Source: Sutcliffiella horikoshii (GTDB lineage Bacteria; Bacillota; Bacilli; Bacillales; Bacillaceae_I). From it: a DNA stretch of 64,000 nucleotides. Location: contig NZ_RXZI01000002.1 of assembly GCF_021991925.1 (NCBI RefSeq), positions 1 through 64,000 on the forward strand, written 5' to 3'. Both the position numbers and the translations under genes were made by a program. The notes under the pieces are model-generated. The model made no database searches and was not told the origin of the DNA. It was given only the letters and a program-made list of their open reading frames with translations. Below, piece after piece: positions 22,687 through 30,803 of this stretch (its first letter is position 1; every line of letters starts with the position of its first letter).

Positions 22687-23394
22687 GTGGTTTTATTAGG
22701 AACCATTGTAAATGGTATATGTATTGTTCTGGGAACACTCCTCGGAAAGTTATTCACCCGGATCCCTGAAAATACAAAAGAGACGGTCATGAAAGTAATC
22801 GGTCTTGCGGTATTTCTCCTTGGGACGCAAATGGGCTTTAAAAGTAATGAATTTCTGATTGTCATTATCAGCCTTGTTGTAGGGGCTGTCCTTGGCGAGT
22901 GGATCAATCTGGATGGAAAACTGAACAGTGTGGGCAATTGGCTTGAACGCAGGCTGGGGTCTAATCAACAGGGTTCCGTATCAAAGGGATTTGTCACGGC
23001 TACGCTTATTTTTGTTATCGGAGCAATGTCCGTTGTCGGTTCATTGGATAGTGGGCTCAGAGGGGACCATCAGGTTCTTTATACCAAATCAATCATTGAT
23101 GGTTTCACAAGCATTGTGCTTGCAACTACTCTGGGAATCGGTGTGTTATTCTCCGCTATCCCCGTTATGCTCTATCAAGGCAGCATTGCTCTTTTTGCCA
23201 CACAAATAGATTTATTTGTGCCACCGGAATTACTGGAGTTACTAATCTATGAAATCACTGCTACCGGGGGTGTCATGATTATGGCGATCGGCCTCAATAT
23301 TATCGGCATCTCCGCGATCCGAGTGGCCAATCTGCTTCCCGGAATTATTGTGGCAGCAGGCTTAGTGCTTGTTCAATATTTCTTTTTACTTTAA
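22687..23394 (+). CDS. DUF554 family membrane protein
   Basis: A 235-residue polytopic membrane protein of the DUF554 (YdfK/YqgA-like) family. Hydrophobic segments occupy most of the length: LGTIVNGICIVLGTLLGKLF at the start, LIFVIGAMSVVGSLDSGL in the middle and IMAIGLNIIGIS near the end. The family has no proven function. Translation starts at GTG 22687 with only a modest ribosome site. Homologs are often found next to parB in Bacillus relatives. It faces yyaC tail to tail. Confidence 0.88.
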   Translation: MVLLGTIVNGICIVLGTLLGKLFTRIPENTKETVMKVIGLAVFLLGTQMGFKSNEFLIVIISLVVGAVLGEWINLDGKLNSVGNWLERRLGSNQQGSVSKGFVTATLIFVIGAMSVVGSLDSGLRGDHQVLYTKSIIDGFTSIVLATTLGIGVLFSAIPVMLYQGSIALFATQIDLFVPPELLELLIYEITATGGVMIMAIGLNIIGISAIRVANLLPGIIVAAGLVLVQYFFLL

Positions 23395-23414
23395 CGCTAA
23401 GTTTTTATGAAGGC

Positions 23415-23440
23415 TGACCGTCCATGGTTGGTCTTTTTTT
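23415..23440 (+). terminator. Terminator after the DUF554 gene
   Basis: GACCGTCCATGGTTGGTC is a near-palindrome followed by seven T residues, 20 nt after the stop codon. Confidence 0.75.
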
Positions 23441-23466
23441 AGCTTTTTTAAAAGGTGTTGCCTTAC

Positions 23467-24102
23467 TTATTCCTGAGCCTGGATAAATGGTGGCTCCTGT
23501 TCTCTAGCGGCAGAAGCGATGAAATTCTTCCGCTCAATGGACTTATCGAGCTCCTGGATGGAGTTTGCCACTACATTAGCCATTTTCATTACTAGGCTAA
23601 GCCTTGTATTTTGCAGGACGAAGAACTCCATAAACCCACTAACGTTCACAATTCCCGTAATATGAATATCCCCAACAGGAGGCAAGTCTTTTTTTACCCC
23701 AGCACCAGGCATGACGGGTCCATCTGCAATCGTGATCTGTCCGACACTTTTTAACCTGCCAAGGCATGCGTCGATGGCAATGATAAATGGTGTCAAATGC
23801 TTTGTTTGAATGTAGGCAAGTTTCTCTTCCAAATTGACGGCATGAATAGGATCATCCAGCGTGCCATATACATGAACATGCTCCAAGTTTTTATCAAACA
23901 GCTTTGTCCCGACGAGTGGTCCCAGGGAATCCCCTGTTGAACGATCTGTACCGATGCAGACAATGACAATGGGACGGTAGATAAGGCTTGTAGGAAGGTG
24001 GGATTGTAAAGTGAGTGCCAGTTCTTTATAGGCATCTACTTCATCATGAGCAATACGAATATTGCCTCCCTTCTTCTCGAAAAAATTAGATTTAAGATTC
24101 AT
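23467..24102 (-). CDS. yyaC: Spore protease YyaC
   Basis: A 211-residue protein of the YyaC family, related to germination protease GPR and hydrogenase-maturation proteases. VIVCIGTDRSTGDSLGPLVG, the GTLDDPIHAVNLEE segment and IIAIDACLGR (acidic metal-site residues) are diagnostic. It is expressed during sporulation in B. subtilis. The ATG at 24102 is chosen, with AAGGAG nine bases upstream; the GTG at 24111 overlaps that site. It is on the opposite strand to its neighbours. It supports a spore-forming host. Confidence 0.93.
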   Translation of the reverse strand: MNLKSNFFEKKGGNIRIAHDEVDAYKELALTLQSHLPTSLIYRPIVIVCIGTDRSTGDSLGPLVGTKLFDKNLEHVHVYGTLDDPIHAVNLEEKLAYIQTKHLTPFIIAIDACLGRLKSVGQITIADGPVMPGAGVKKDLPPVGDIHITGIVNVSGFMEFFVLQNTRLSLVMKMANVVANSIQELDKSIERKNFIASAAREQEPPFIQAQE

Positions 24103-24200
24103 AGGTTCCACTCCTTCTTAATAGTAGTAACAGTATACGACTATTGTTTGGAAACTATACGTCCACTTTTTTATTTTGGACATTCAGGAGGTTACTTTTT

Positions 24201-25217
24201 ATGTGGAAAAGCGGGTTTCGCTGGATGTTTTTAATTTTAGGAACGGTGATTGGTGCAGGGTATGCCTCTGGCCGTGAGCTTTGGCAATTTTTTGGCACAG
24301 AAAGCGGACTGGCTATTCTCTTATTTACCTTTTTCTTTATCATTTCTTGCTATGTTATCCTCCAAATCAGCAGGAAGGAGCGTACGGAGCACTTTTCTCC
24401 GGTTCTCCAAAAGCTGGTTGGGGAGAAGGTGTCTCATTTATATAACATCATCATGGTAATCTATCTATTTACTACCACAGTTGTCATGCTTGCAGGAGGA
24501 GGCGCTGCCTTGCAAGTCTTTTCTATCCCTTATTGGGCTGGAATTGCCATCATTTGCCTTCTGCTGATTTTATTATTTGTGTACGATGTCAAAGGGATGG
24601 TAACGGTGAATGTAGTGATCATTCCTGTTATTGTCTTGACGCTGGCATTTGTATTGGTCCATAGTGTCATGAACGGTACGCAGGAGGTCACCTCTTCTTT
24701 TTCCAAACAAAGCAATTGGCCGGCTGGATTCACCTTTACGGCTCTCAATATCCTGCCGCTGGTCGCTGTCTTGTCTGCTATTGGAAAAGAGGTGAAAAGC
24801 AAAGGTGAGATTATCGTTGCAAGTGTTGGAAGCGGGGGCATATTAGGGGTCATCTCGCTCTTTTACAACCAAACACTCATTTCGGTAGAAAGTAAGCTTG
24901 CTCTTTTTGAAATTCCGTTGTTTGCCATTATACAAAGCTACCCTTTTTATATGCTTTTCCTGATGACCATCCTGCTTTGGATCGCCATCTATACCACTGC
25001 TGCTTCAGGTCTGCTCGGACTTGTCACCAGATTCAGGAACACCATGCCGATTCCGCTTTGGACTCTTTGTTTGCTGTTCATTCTCCTGATGGTTCCTTTT
25101 ACCGCGGTCGGCTTTTCTGTCCTTGTAGCAATCCTTTACCCGCTATTTGGTCTTATCAACCTTTATCTGCTAGTTTGCATTCTACTTTATCCAATTAAAA
25201 ACCGGGAAAACTGGTGA
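24201..25217 (+). CDS. YkvI-type membrane protein (APC-superfamily-like)
   Basis: A 338-residue polytopic protein with about ten hydrophobic segments. The start FLILGTVIGAGYASGRELWQ resembles the first unwound helix of LeuT-fold transporters and the YkvI family. Substrate is unknown. The ATG at 24201 has AGGAGG nine bases upstream; the frame is open further but the extra 19 residues lack a ribosome site. Divergent from yyaC with about 100 nt between starts. Confidence 0.85.
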   Translation: MWKSGFRWMFLILGTVIGAGYASGRELWQFFGTESGLAILLFTFFFIISCYVILQISRKERTEHFSPVLQKLVGEKVSHLYNIIMVIYLFTTTVVMLAGGGAALQVFSIPYWAGIAIICLLLILLFVYDVKGMVTVNVVIIPVIVLTLAFVLVHSVMNGTQEVTSSFSKQSNWPAGFTFTALNILPLVAVLSAIGKEVKSKGEIIVASVGSGGILGVISLFYNQTLISVESKLALFEIPLFAIIQSYPFYMLFLMTILLWIAIYTTAASGLLGLVTRFRNTMPIPLWTLCLLFILLMVPFTAVGFSVLVAILYPLFGLINLYLLVCILLYPIKNRENW

Positions 25218-25323
25218 GGTATCTATCTGATTTGTCAAAATGATGGGGTATTTATTTTAGTAAAATAGTATTTTCTTGGAGAATCTAAAAGCAAACCAAT
25301 TAAAGTGCCGAGGTAGGATGCAA

Positions 25324-26205
25324 ATGGAATGGTTAAACCGTGTGTTATTGAAAATGGCAGCTTCTTTAACAAATGAGGATCTATGGGTCTCGATAGGCGA
25401 AGGATTGCTCCGGGTCTTTCTTATTATCCTTGTCGCGGGGCTTGTCATTAAAGTCGGGAAAACGCTTATCCAAAATTTCGTGAAGCTTCGGGAAAAAGGT
25501 CCCATCCGTATATCGGAACGAAGAGAAAATACTTTGTTGAAGCTTCTTCAAAATGTGTTAACGTATGTGGTGTATTTTGTTGCTTTTATCATGATTCTGG
25601 ATATCGTACATATTGACGTCAGGGCTCTCTTGGCCGGTGCCGGGATTGTCGGTCTTGCGGTTGGGTTTGGGGCTCAAAACCTAGTCAAGGATATCATTAC
25701 CGGATTTTTTATTATATTTGAAGATCAATTCTCTGTCGGTGATTATATCAGGACCGGAGCTTTCGAGGGGTATGTCGAGGAAATCGGACTGCGGACAACC
25801 AAGATAAAAAGTTGGACAGGGGAATTGCATATATTGCCCAATGGCAGTATTGTAGAATTAACGAACTTCTCCATTCATAATAGTGTGGCGGTGGTAGATG
25901 TGAGCATCGCCTATGAAGGAAAAATAGATGAAGCGGAACGAGTGATCCAGGAGCTCCTATCCGAGCTGCCGGCTAAATACGGAGATATGACTGAACCACC
26001 AGAGTTATTGGGAATCCAGACACTCGGAAACTCAGAAGTCGTCCTCAGGATCGTATGCGAGACGGTGCCGATGAGACATTGGTTCATCGGGCGAGCGATA
26101 AGAAAGGAAGTCAAGAACCGCCTGGATGAAGCGGGTATTGAAATTCCATTTCCGCGGCTCGTATTATATAACCGTGACCCAAAGGGAGAAGGTGCATTGG
26201 AATAG
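25324..26205 (+). CDS. Small-conductance mechanosensitive channel, MscS family
   Basis: A 293-residue MscS-like channel that opens on membrane tension to release osmolytes. Two or three N-terminal membrane helices precede the pore helix ALLAGAGIVGLAVGFGAQNL, then the family segment VKDIITGFFIIFEDQFSVGD and the beta domain (GYVEEIGLRTTKI; LHILPNGSI). The cytoplasmic alpha/beta end is complete. ATG 25324 has GAGGTAGG about nine bases upstream; 25318 is possible. It resembles YkuT of B. subtilis more than large MscS variants. Confidence 0.93.
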   Translation: MEWLNRVLLKMAASLTNEDLWVSIGEGLLRVFLIILVAGLVIKVGKTLIQNFVKLREKGPIRISERRENTLLKLLQNVLTYVVYFVAFIMILDIVHIDVRALLAGAGIVGLAVGFGAQNLVKDIITGFFIIFEDQFSVGDYIRTGAFEGYVEEIGLRTTKIKSWTGELHILPNGSIVELTNFSIHNSVAVVDVSIAYEGKIDEAERVIQELLSELPAKYGDMTEPPELLGIQTLGNSEVVLRIVCETVPMRHWFIGRAIRKEVKNRLDEAGIEIPFPRLVLYNRDPKGEGALE

Positions 26206-26257
26206 GAATGTTCCTTCCATGATAAGGAAAGATTGTTGGTAGGGAGTGTAGAAAAAA

Positions 26258-26455
26258 ATGACAGATAAAGAATTCGGATTGAATGATGTGGTGGAAATGA
26301 AAAAAGCACACCCATGTGGAACAAATAGATGGAAAGTCGTCCGGATGGGAATGGATATCCGCATCAAATGTGAAGGCTGCGACCACACCGTGTTGATGCC
26401 CCGTAAAGAATTCACAAGGAAAATAAAGAAGATTTTGGTGAGAAGTGAAGAGTAG
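26258..26455 (+). CDS. yyzM: DUF951 family protein (YyzM-like)
   Basis: A 65-residue protein of the DUF951 family: DVVEMKKAHPCGTNRWKV and RIKCEGCDHTVLMPR, with Cys residues in HPCG and CEGC that suggest metal binding. It sits between mscS and ychF, its usual place in Bacilli. Function is unknown. AGGGAG lies well before the ATG. Confidence 0.93.
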   Translation: MTDKEFGLNDVVEMKKAHPCGTNRWKVVRMGMDIRIKCEGCDHTVLMPRKEFTRKIKKILVRSEE

Positions 26456-26516
26456 GGCTGGCTTGGGTAGGGAGAAAATTGCAGGAAATGAATGGTGAAA
26501 AGGGATTTAGAAACTA

Positions 26517-26726
26517 TTCGGACATTTTGGCGATTGGTTTGGACATTTAAACACGAAAAAAAGCGTGTGTTCGGACAATTTAACGCTTCGTTCGGTCAAC
26601 TATTAACGAGTTTCGGTTATTTGATAATTTCGTTCGGACACCTTTTTCAAAACTTCGGACAACAATGCGAAAACTTTGGACAACTTCGCTGAAACTTCGG
26701 ACAAAAAACCTGAAAACTTCGGACAT
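26517..26726. repeat. 21-nt tandem array of TTCGGACA units
   Basis: Ten TTCGGACA-like octamers begin at 26517, 26538, 26570, 26591, 26612, 26633, 26654, 26675, 26696 and 26718. The spacing is 21 nt except for one step of 32 and one of 22. The bases between are AT-rich and variable. Because 21 nt is seven codons, the plus frame shows FGQ every seven residues and the minus frame shows RSF-like heptads. It fills most of the DUF951-ychF gap (26456-26897). Confidence 0.92.
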
Positions 26727-26897
26727 TTGCAATCTGCAACATCCAAATTCTCCGAAAAGTTGAGTAAACCCCAAACTTCTGTCGTGTGATGCCATAGCTG
26801 CTCTGCTGGAATTCAAATAAACTTGTCTTTTCCTCCCATTCTCTCTATAATTGTGGGAGGTTTAAATATGTGTTAACGGAAGTTAGGAGTGGATAAA

Positions 26898-27998
26898 ATG
26901 GCTTTAACAGCAGGTATCGTTGGTCTTCCAAACGTAGGGAAATCAACGCTTTTTAATGCAATCACACAAGCGGGGGCGGAATCTGCCAACTACCCGTTCT
27001 GTACCATAGATCCGAACGTAGGAATCGTAGATGTTCCAGATGAGCGTTTACAAAAATTAACAGAACTTGTCAATCCGAAGAAGACTGTTCCAACACACTT
27101 TGAGTTTACCGATATTGCCGGAATCGTAAAAGGTGCAAGCAAAGGGGAAGGTCTTGGAAACAAGTTCTTGTCTCACATCCGTCAAGTAGACGCCATTTGT
27201 CACGTGGTTCGTTGTTTTGCTGATGACAATATCACCCACGTATCCGGTGGGGTGAATCCGATCGATGATATCGAGACCATCAACCTGGAGCTTATCTTAG
27301 CCGACTTGGAATCTGTCGATAAGCGTCTAGAGCGTGTAGCGAAATTGGCGAAGCAAAAAGATAAAGAAGCAGTGTATGAGCATGAAGTGCTTGTAAAAGT
27401 AAAAGAAGCACTTGAAGCCGAGCTTCCTGCACGTACAGTGGAAGTAACGGACGAGCAAGTGAAATACTTAAAAGGTATGCATCTATTAACGAGCAAACCT
27501 GTCCTTTATGTAGCAAATGTTGGGGAAGACGATGTAGCAGACACTTCAGACAACGAATACGTACAACAAGTTCGTGAATTCGCTGCAAAAGACAATGCAG
27601 AAGTCATCACCGTGTGTGCGAAAATCGAGTCCGAGATTGTCGAACTAGATGCAGACGAAAAAGCAATGTTCCTTGAAGAGCTTGGCATTAAAGAATCTGG
27701 TCTAGATCAACTGATCCGTGCTGCTTACAACTTGCTTGGTCTTGCGACTTACTTCACTGCAGGTGTACAGGAAGTCCGCGCATGGACATTCCGTACAGGC
27801 ATGAAAGCTCCACAATGTGCAGGAGTCATCCATACCGACTTTGAGCGTGGATTCATCCGTGCGGAAACGGTATCATACGAAGACCTACTAGCTGCCGGCT
27901 CTCATACAGCTGCAAAAGAAGCTGGAAAAGTCCGCCTAGAAGGAAAAGAATACATCGTAAAAGACGGAGACGTCATTCACTTCCGTTTTAACGTATAA
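26898..27998 (+). CDS. ychF: Redox-regulated ATPase/GTPase YchF
   Basis: A 366-residue Obg-family P-loop protein that binds ATP and associates with ribosomes. P-loop GLPNVGKSTLFN (10-21), TIDPNVG, DIAGIVKGASKGEGLGNKFL and the C-terminal TGS-like domain (TAGVQEVRAWTF; GAGSH replaced by AAGSHTAAKEAGKVR) are clear. The NKxE-type nucleotide motif fits YchF (NVGED region). The start MALTAG at 26898 matches B. subtilis YyaF and has TAGGAGTGG upstream. Confidence 0.98.
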   Translation: MALTAGIVGLPNVGKSTLFNAITQAGAESANYPFCTIDPNVGIVDVPDERLQKLTELVNPKKTVPTHFEFTDIAGIVKGASKGEGLGNKFLSHIRQVDAICHVVRCFADDNITHVSGGVNPIDDIETINLELILADLESVDKRLERVAKLAKQKDKEAVYEHEVLVKVKEALEAELPARTVEVTDEQVKYLKGMHLLTSKPVLYVANVGEDDVADTSDNEYVQQVREFAAKDNAEVITVCAKIESEIVELDADEKAMFLEELGIKESGLDQLIRAAYNLLGLATYFTAGVQEVRAWTFRTGMKAPQCAGVIHTDFERGFIRAETVSYEDLLAAGSHTAAKEAGKVRLEGKEYIVKDGDVIHFRFNV

Positions 27999-28010
27999 AT
28001 TTGGTTCAAT

Positions 28011-28036
28011 GAGAGGGGAATATCCCTCTCTTTTTT
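28011..28036 (+). terminator. Rho-independent terminator after ychF
   Basis: GAGAGGG and CCCTCTC pair around GAATAT and are followed by six T residues. Confidence 0.92.
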
Positions 28037-28050
28037 GTGTTTTTTGGAGA

Positions 28051-28147
28051 GTTCGTGCCAAAATGAGGCAAGTTGATGCCAAAATGACCCGAGTTCATGC
28101 CAAAATAAGGCAAGTTCGTGCCAAAACACCCCAAGTTGGTGCCAAAC
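28051..28147. repeat. 21-nt tandem array of GTTCRTGCCAAAA units
   Basis: Five copies of GTTcgTGCCAAAA begin at 28051, 28072, 28093, 28114 and 28135, an exact 21-nt period. Eight bases between are variable (TGAGGCAA type). Translated on the minus strand it gives FWHEL heptads and on the plus strand RAKMRQV heptads, but no ribosome site supports a gene. It lies between the ychF terminator and the rpsF promoter. Confidence 0.93.
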
Positions 28148-28186
28148 CGAAAATGTGCCCTCTTTCAATCGATCTAATAGGACATG

Positions 28187-28215
28187 TTGCAATAAATCCT
28201 CCCCTCTGGTATAAT
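28187..28215 (+). promoter_or_regulatory. rpsF-ssb-rpsR promoter
   Basis: -35 TTGCAA (28187-28192) and -10 TATAAT (28210-28215) have a 17-nt spacer with an extended TGG just before the -10. The leader would be about 75 nt. Confidence 0.85.
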
Positions 28216-28248
28216 CTTAATTTGTGAGTAATGATTATTTATAATTGA

Positions 28249-28280
28249 TTGCTCCTTGCCCACCAAGGGCCGCTTAGACC
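28249..28280 (+). promoter_or_regulatory. Candidate S6:S18 autoregulatory leader
   Basis: The leader of rpsF holds CCTTG...CAAGG with GGCCGC beside it, resembling the known S6:S18-binding motif that has a CCG bulge and represses this operon. The match is by eye only. Confidence 0.5.
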
Positions 28281-28297
28281 AAAAGGAGGTGACTGTG

Positions 28298-28588
28298 ATG
28301 AACAAGTACGAAATCATGTATATCATCCGTCCAAACATTGAGGAAGACGCTAAAAAAGCTCTTACAGAACGTTTCAATACGATCCTAACTGACAACGGTG
28401 CAGATCTATCTGAATCAAAAGAGTGGGGCAAACGCCGCTTAGCTTACGAAATCAATGATTTCCGTGACGGCTACTATATGCTAGTAAACGTAGCTGCTGA
28501 GCCAGCTGCAGTTCAAGAGTTTGATCGTCTTGCTAAAATCAGCGAAGACATCATCCGTCATATCGTTGTGAAAAAAGAAGAAAAATAA
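28298..28588 (+). CDS. rpsF: 30S ribosomal protein S6
   Basis: A 95-residue small-subunit protein pairing with S18 on the platform. [32 protein letters not shown] and the basic end are typical. The ATG at 28298 has a full AAAGGAGGTGA eight bases upstream; the frame to 28256 is excluded on this basis. It is first in rpsF-ssb-rpsR. Confidence 0.98.
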   Translation: MNKYEIMYIIRPNIEEDAKKALTERFNTILTDNGADLSESKEWGKRRLAYEINDFRDGYYMLVNVAAEPAAVQEFDRLAKISEDIIRHIVVKKEEK

Positions 28589-28633
28589 TAGTTGTCCTCT
28601 TTATGGACGTCGTCTCAAGGAGGAGTGGTTCTG

Positions 28634-29149
28634 ATGTTAAATCGCGTAGTATTGGTCGGTCGCTTGACCAAAGACCCTGAATTGCGTTATACCCCAAGTG
28701 GAGTGGCGGTTGCTACTTTTACATTGGCAGTAAACCGTACGTTCCAGAATCAGCAGGGCGAACGTGAAGCTGATTTTATTAACTGTGTTGTCTGGAGAAA
28801 GCAAGCCGAAAACGCAGCAAACTTTCTGAAAAAAGGAAGCCTCGCTGGTGTGGATGGCCGTGTGCAGACACGCAATTATGAAGGCCAAGATGGAAAACGT
28901 GTATACGTAACGGAAATAGTGGCAGAAAGTGTTCAGTTCTTGGAGCCTAAGGGATCCGGTGGTTCTGGAAATGCATCTCGTCCTAATCCAAATCAAAATC
29001 AAGGCTATGGTTCATCACCTAACTTTGGGTATGATCAGAACCAACAGCGCAGCAATAACAACAACCAAGGTTATACTCGTGTTGATGACGACCCATTTAA
29101 GAATGATGGCCAACCAATTGATATATCCGACGACGATTTACCGTTCTAA
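28634..29149 (+). CDS. ssb: Single-stranded DNA-binding protein
   Basis: A 171-residue SSB. An OB fold ([35 protein letters not shown]) is followed by a Gly/Asn/Gln-rich disordered linker and the acidic tip DISDDDLPF that recruits repair proteins. AAGGAGGAG is upstream of ATG 28634. In B. subtilis this operon is also damage-inducible; no LexA box was found here. Confidence 0.98.
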   Translation: MLNRVVLVGRLTKDPELRYTPSGVAVATFTLAVNRTFQNQQGEREADFINCVVWRKQAENAANFLKKGSLAGVDGRVQTRNYEGQDGKRVYVTEIVAESVQFLEPKGSGGSGNASRPNPNQNQGYGSSPNFGYDQNQQRSNNNNQGYTRVDDDPFKNDGQPIDISDDDLPF

Positions 29150-29186
29150 TTCTAGAAGGTATCGTTTTATAAAAATGGCTCTATAA

Positions 29187-29459
<273 letters not shown>

Positions 29460-29478
29460 TACAGCCGAATAAAAGTTA

Positions 29479-29520
29479 AAAGGAAGGCAGTGAGAGAATA
29501 TCTTGCTGCCTTCCTTTTTG
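29479..29520 (+). terminator. Rho-independent terminator after rpsR
   Basis: AAGGAAGGCAG and CTGCCTTCCTT form an 11-bp perfect stem followed by TTT. Confidence 0.92.
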
Positions 29521-29543
29521 CTAGTCGTTTAATATAAGTTCCA

Positions 29544-29728
29544 CCCTGTTGCCTGAAGCGCAAGGTGTGAGACTCCTCGCTAACTCATTTTCTTCGTGCG
29601 ATGAATCGCTGTCGTAGCTTTCCTTGTCCTGCGGGGGGAAACGGTAGCTTGAGACCCCGCAGGCGAAGCCGAGGAGGCTCAAACACCGTCCCGCGGAAAG
29701 CGAACACCTGGAACGAAGGACAACAGGG
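29544..29728 (+). repeat. Intergenic repeat R1, copy F (longest)
   Basis: Ends CCCTGTTG (29544-29551) and CAACAGGG (29721-29728) are exact inverted repeats. It contains GTGTGAGACTCCTCGC, about 60 nt of extra sequence, then GCGGGGGGAA, TTGAGACCCCGCAGGCGAAG, GAGGAGGCTCAAAC and GGAAAGCGAACACC. It lies between rpsR and yybS. Confidence 0.88.
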
Positions 29729-29825
29729 AGTTTACGATACTGTCCAACATAACATTTGATTGTAATAGAATCTTAAGGATAAACTATACATATTGTGTAA
29801 CTAAGCGTTCTTGGAGGTTTATATA

Positions 29826-30770
29826 GTGAAAACCAAACAAATAACAGAAGGAGCCACACTGCTTGGCATCTACGTGCTGCTCCTCCTCATCACACTCTAT
29901 ATTCCATTTCTAGGCATGATCACCCTCCTCGCGATGGTTGTCCCATTTGTCGTGTTCACCGCCAGAAACGGTTGGAAATCAGGGGTTTGGCTTACTGTAG
30001 TCGCCGGTCTATTAAGCGTTCTGCTTGGATCGCCATTGGCCTTGGTATTGAGTATTCCAGCCAGCACGGTTGGTGTCGTGATGGGACACCTCATCGGAAA
30101 CAAAGCCAACCGTTATGCTATTCTAGGCGCTGCTACAGGGGTCTATTTAATCAATTATATTCTGGCATACATTGTTGCCATCGTTCTTTTTAACATTGAT
30201 TTCATGGAAGTATTGCAGGGGATGATCAGGGAGTCGATGCAGGCATCAGAAGCCATTGCCACTTCTCTTGGGCAGGAGAATGCACAAGAGGGTCTAGAAA
30301 GAATGGAGGAGTACCTTAGCTATTCCACCTATCTTTTGCCGGCAATGTTTGTGCTTACTTCATTTGTGCATGCCTTTTTCTCTCAGCTCTTCACTGTTTT
30401 TATTGTGCGAAGATTGAAGATGCAGGTGACACCTTTCCCACCATTCAGGGAATTGATGCTGCCAAGAAGCTTGCTTTGGTATTATTTGATTGTACTGATT
30501 TTGTCCCTCATGCAACCGGAACAGGGATCGACCTTATATATGGCGGTACTTAACCTTTCGTTTATCCTGATGCTATTGATGACGGTACAAGGATTTTCAT
30601 TCATTTTCTTCTTTTGTTATAAAAAAGGAATATCAAAAGCGGTGCCGATTACCGTCCTAATTTTATCCTTCCTAATCCCACCTTTGGTCTATATAATAAG
30701 AATGATAGGAATAGTAGATATCGGCTTTCAATTAAGAGAGAGAATACAGGGCAATAATAAAGGAAAATAA
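29826..30770 (+). CDS. yybS: DUF2232 membrane protein YybS
   Basis: A 314-residue polytopic protein with about eight membrane segments, Pfam DUF2232, always just ahead of gdpP in Bacilli. The family fold resembles S-components of ECF transporters, but no substrate is known. Start is GTG 29826, with GGAGG nine bases upstream. GdpP follows 33 nt after the stop. Confidence 0.92.
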   Translation: MKTKQITEGATLLGIYVLLLLITLYIPFLGMITLLAMVVPFVVFTARNGWKSGVWLTVVAGLLSVLLGSPLALVLSIPASTVGVVMGHLIGNKANRYAILGAATGVYLINYILAYIVAIVLFNIDFMEVLQGMIRESMQASEAIATSLGQENAQEGLERMEEYLSYSTYLLPAMFVLTSFVHAFFSQLFTVFIVRRLKMQVTPFPPFRELMLPRSLLWYYLIVLILSLMQPEQGSTLYMAVLNLSFILMLLMTVQGFSFIFFFCYKKGISKAVPITVLILSFLIPPLVYIIRMIGIVDIGFQLRERIQGNNKGK

Positions 30771-30803
30771 CTAGCGAAACTATTAATTAGGAGCTGAACA
30801 TAC

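Noticed and set aside
26492-26692. 66-residue frame with FGQ heptads
   Set aside because: It follows from the 21-nt array. The ribosome site is weak and the other strand is open as well, so coding is not supported.
27977-28227. Heptad-repeat frames on both strands (FWHEL and RAKMRQV)
   Set aside because: Same cause as above. The minus frame runs over the ychF terminator and end of ychF.
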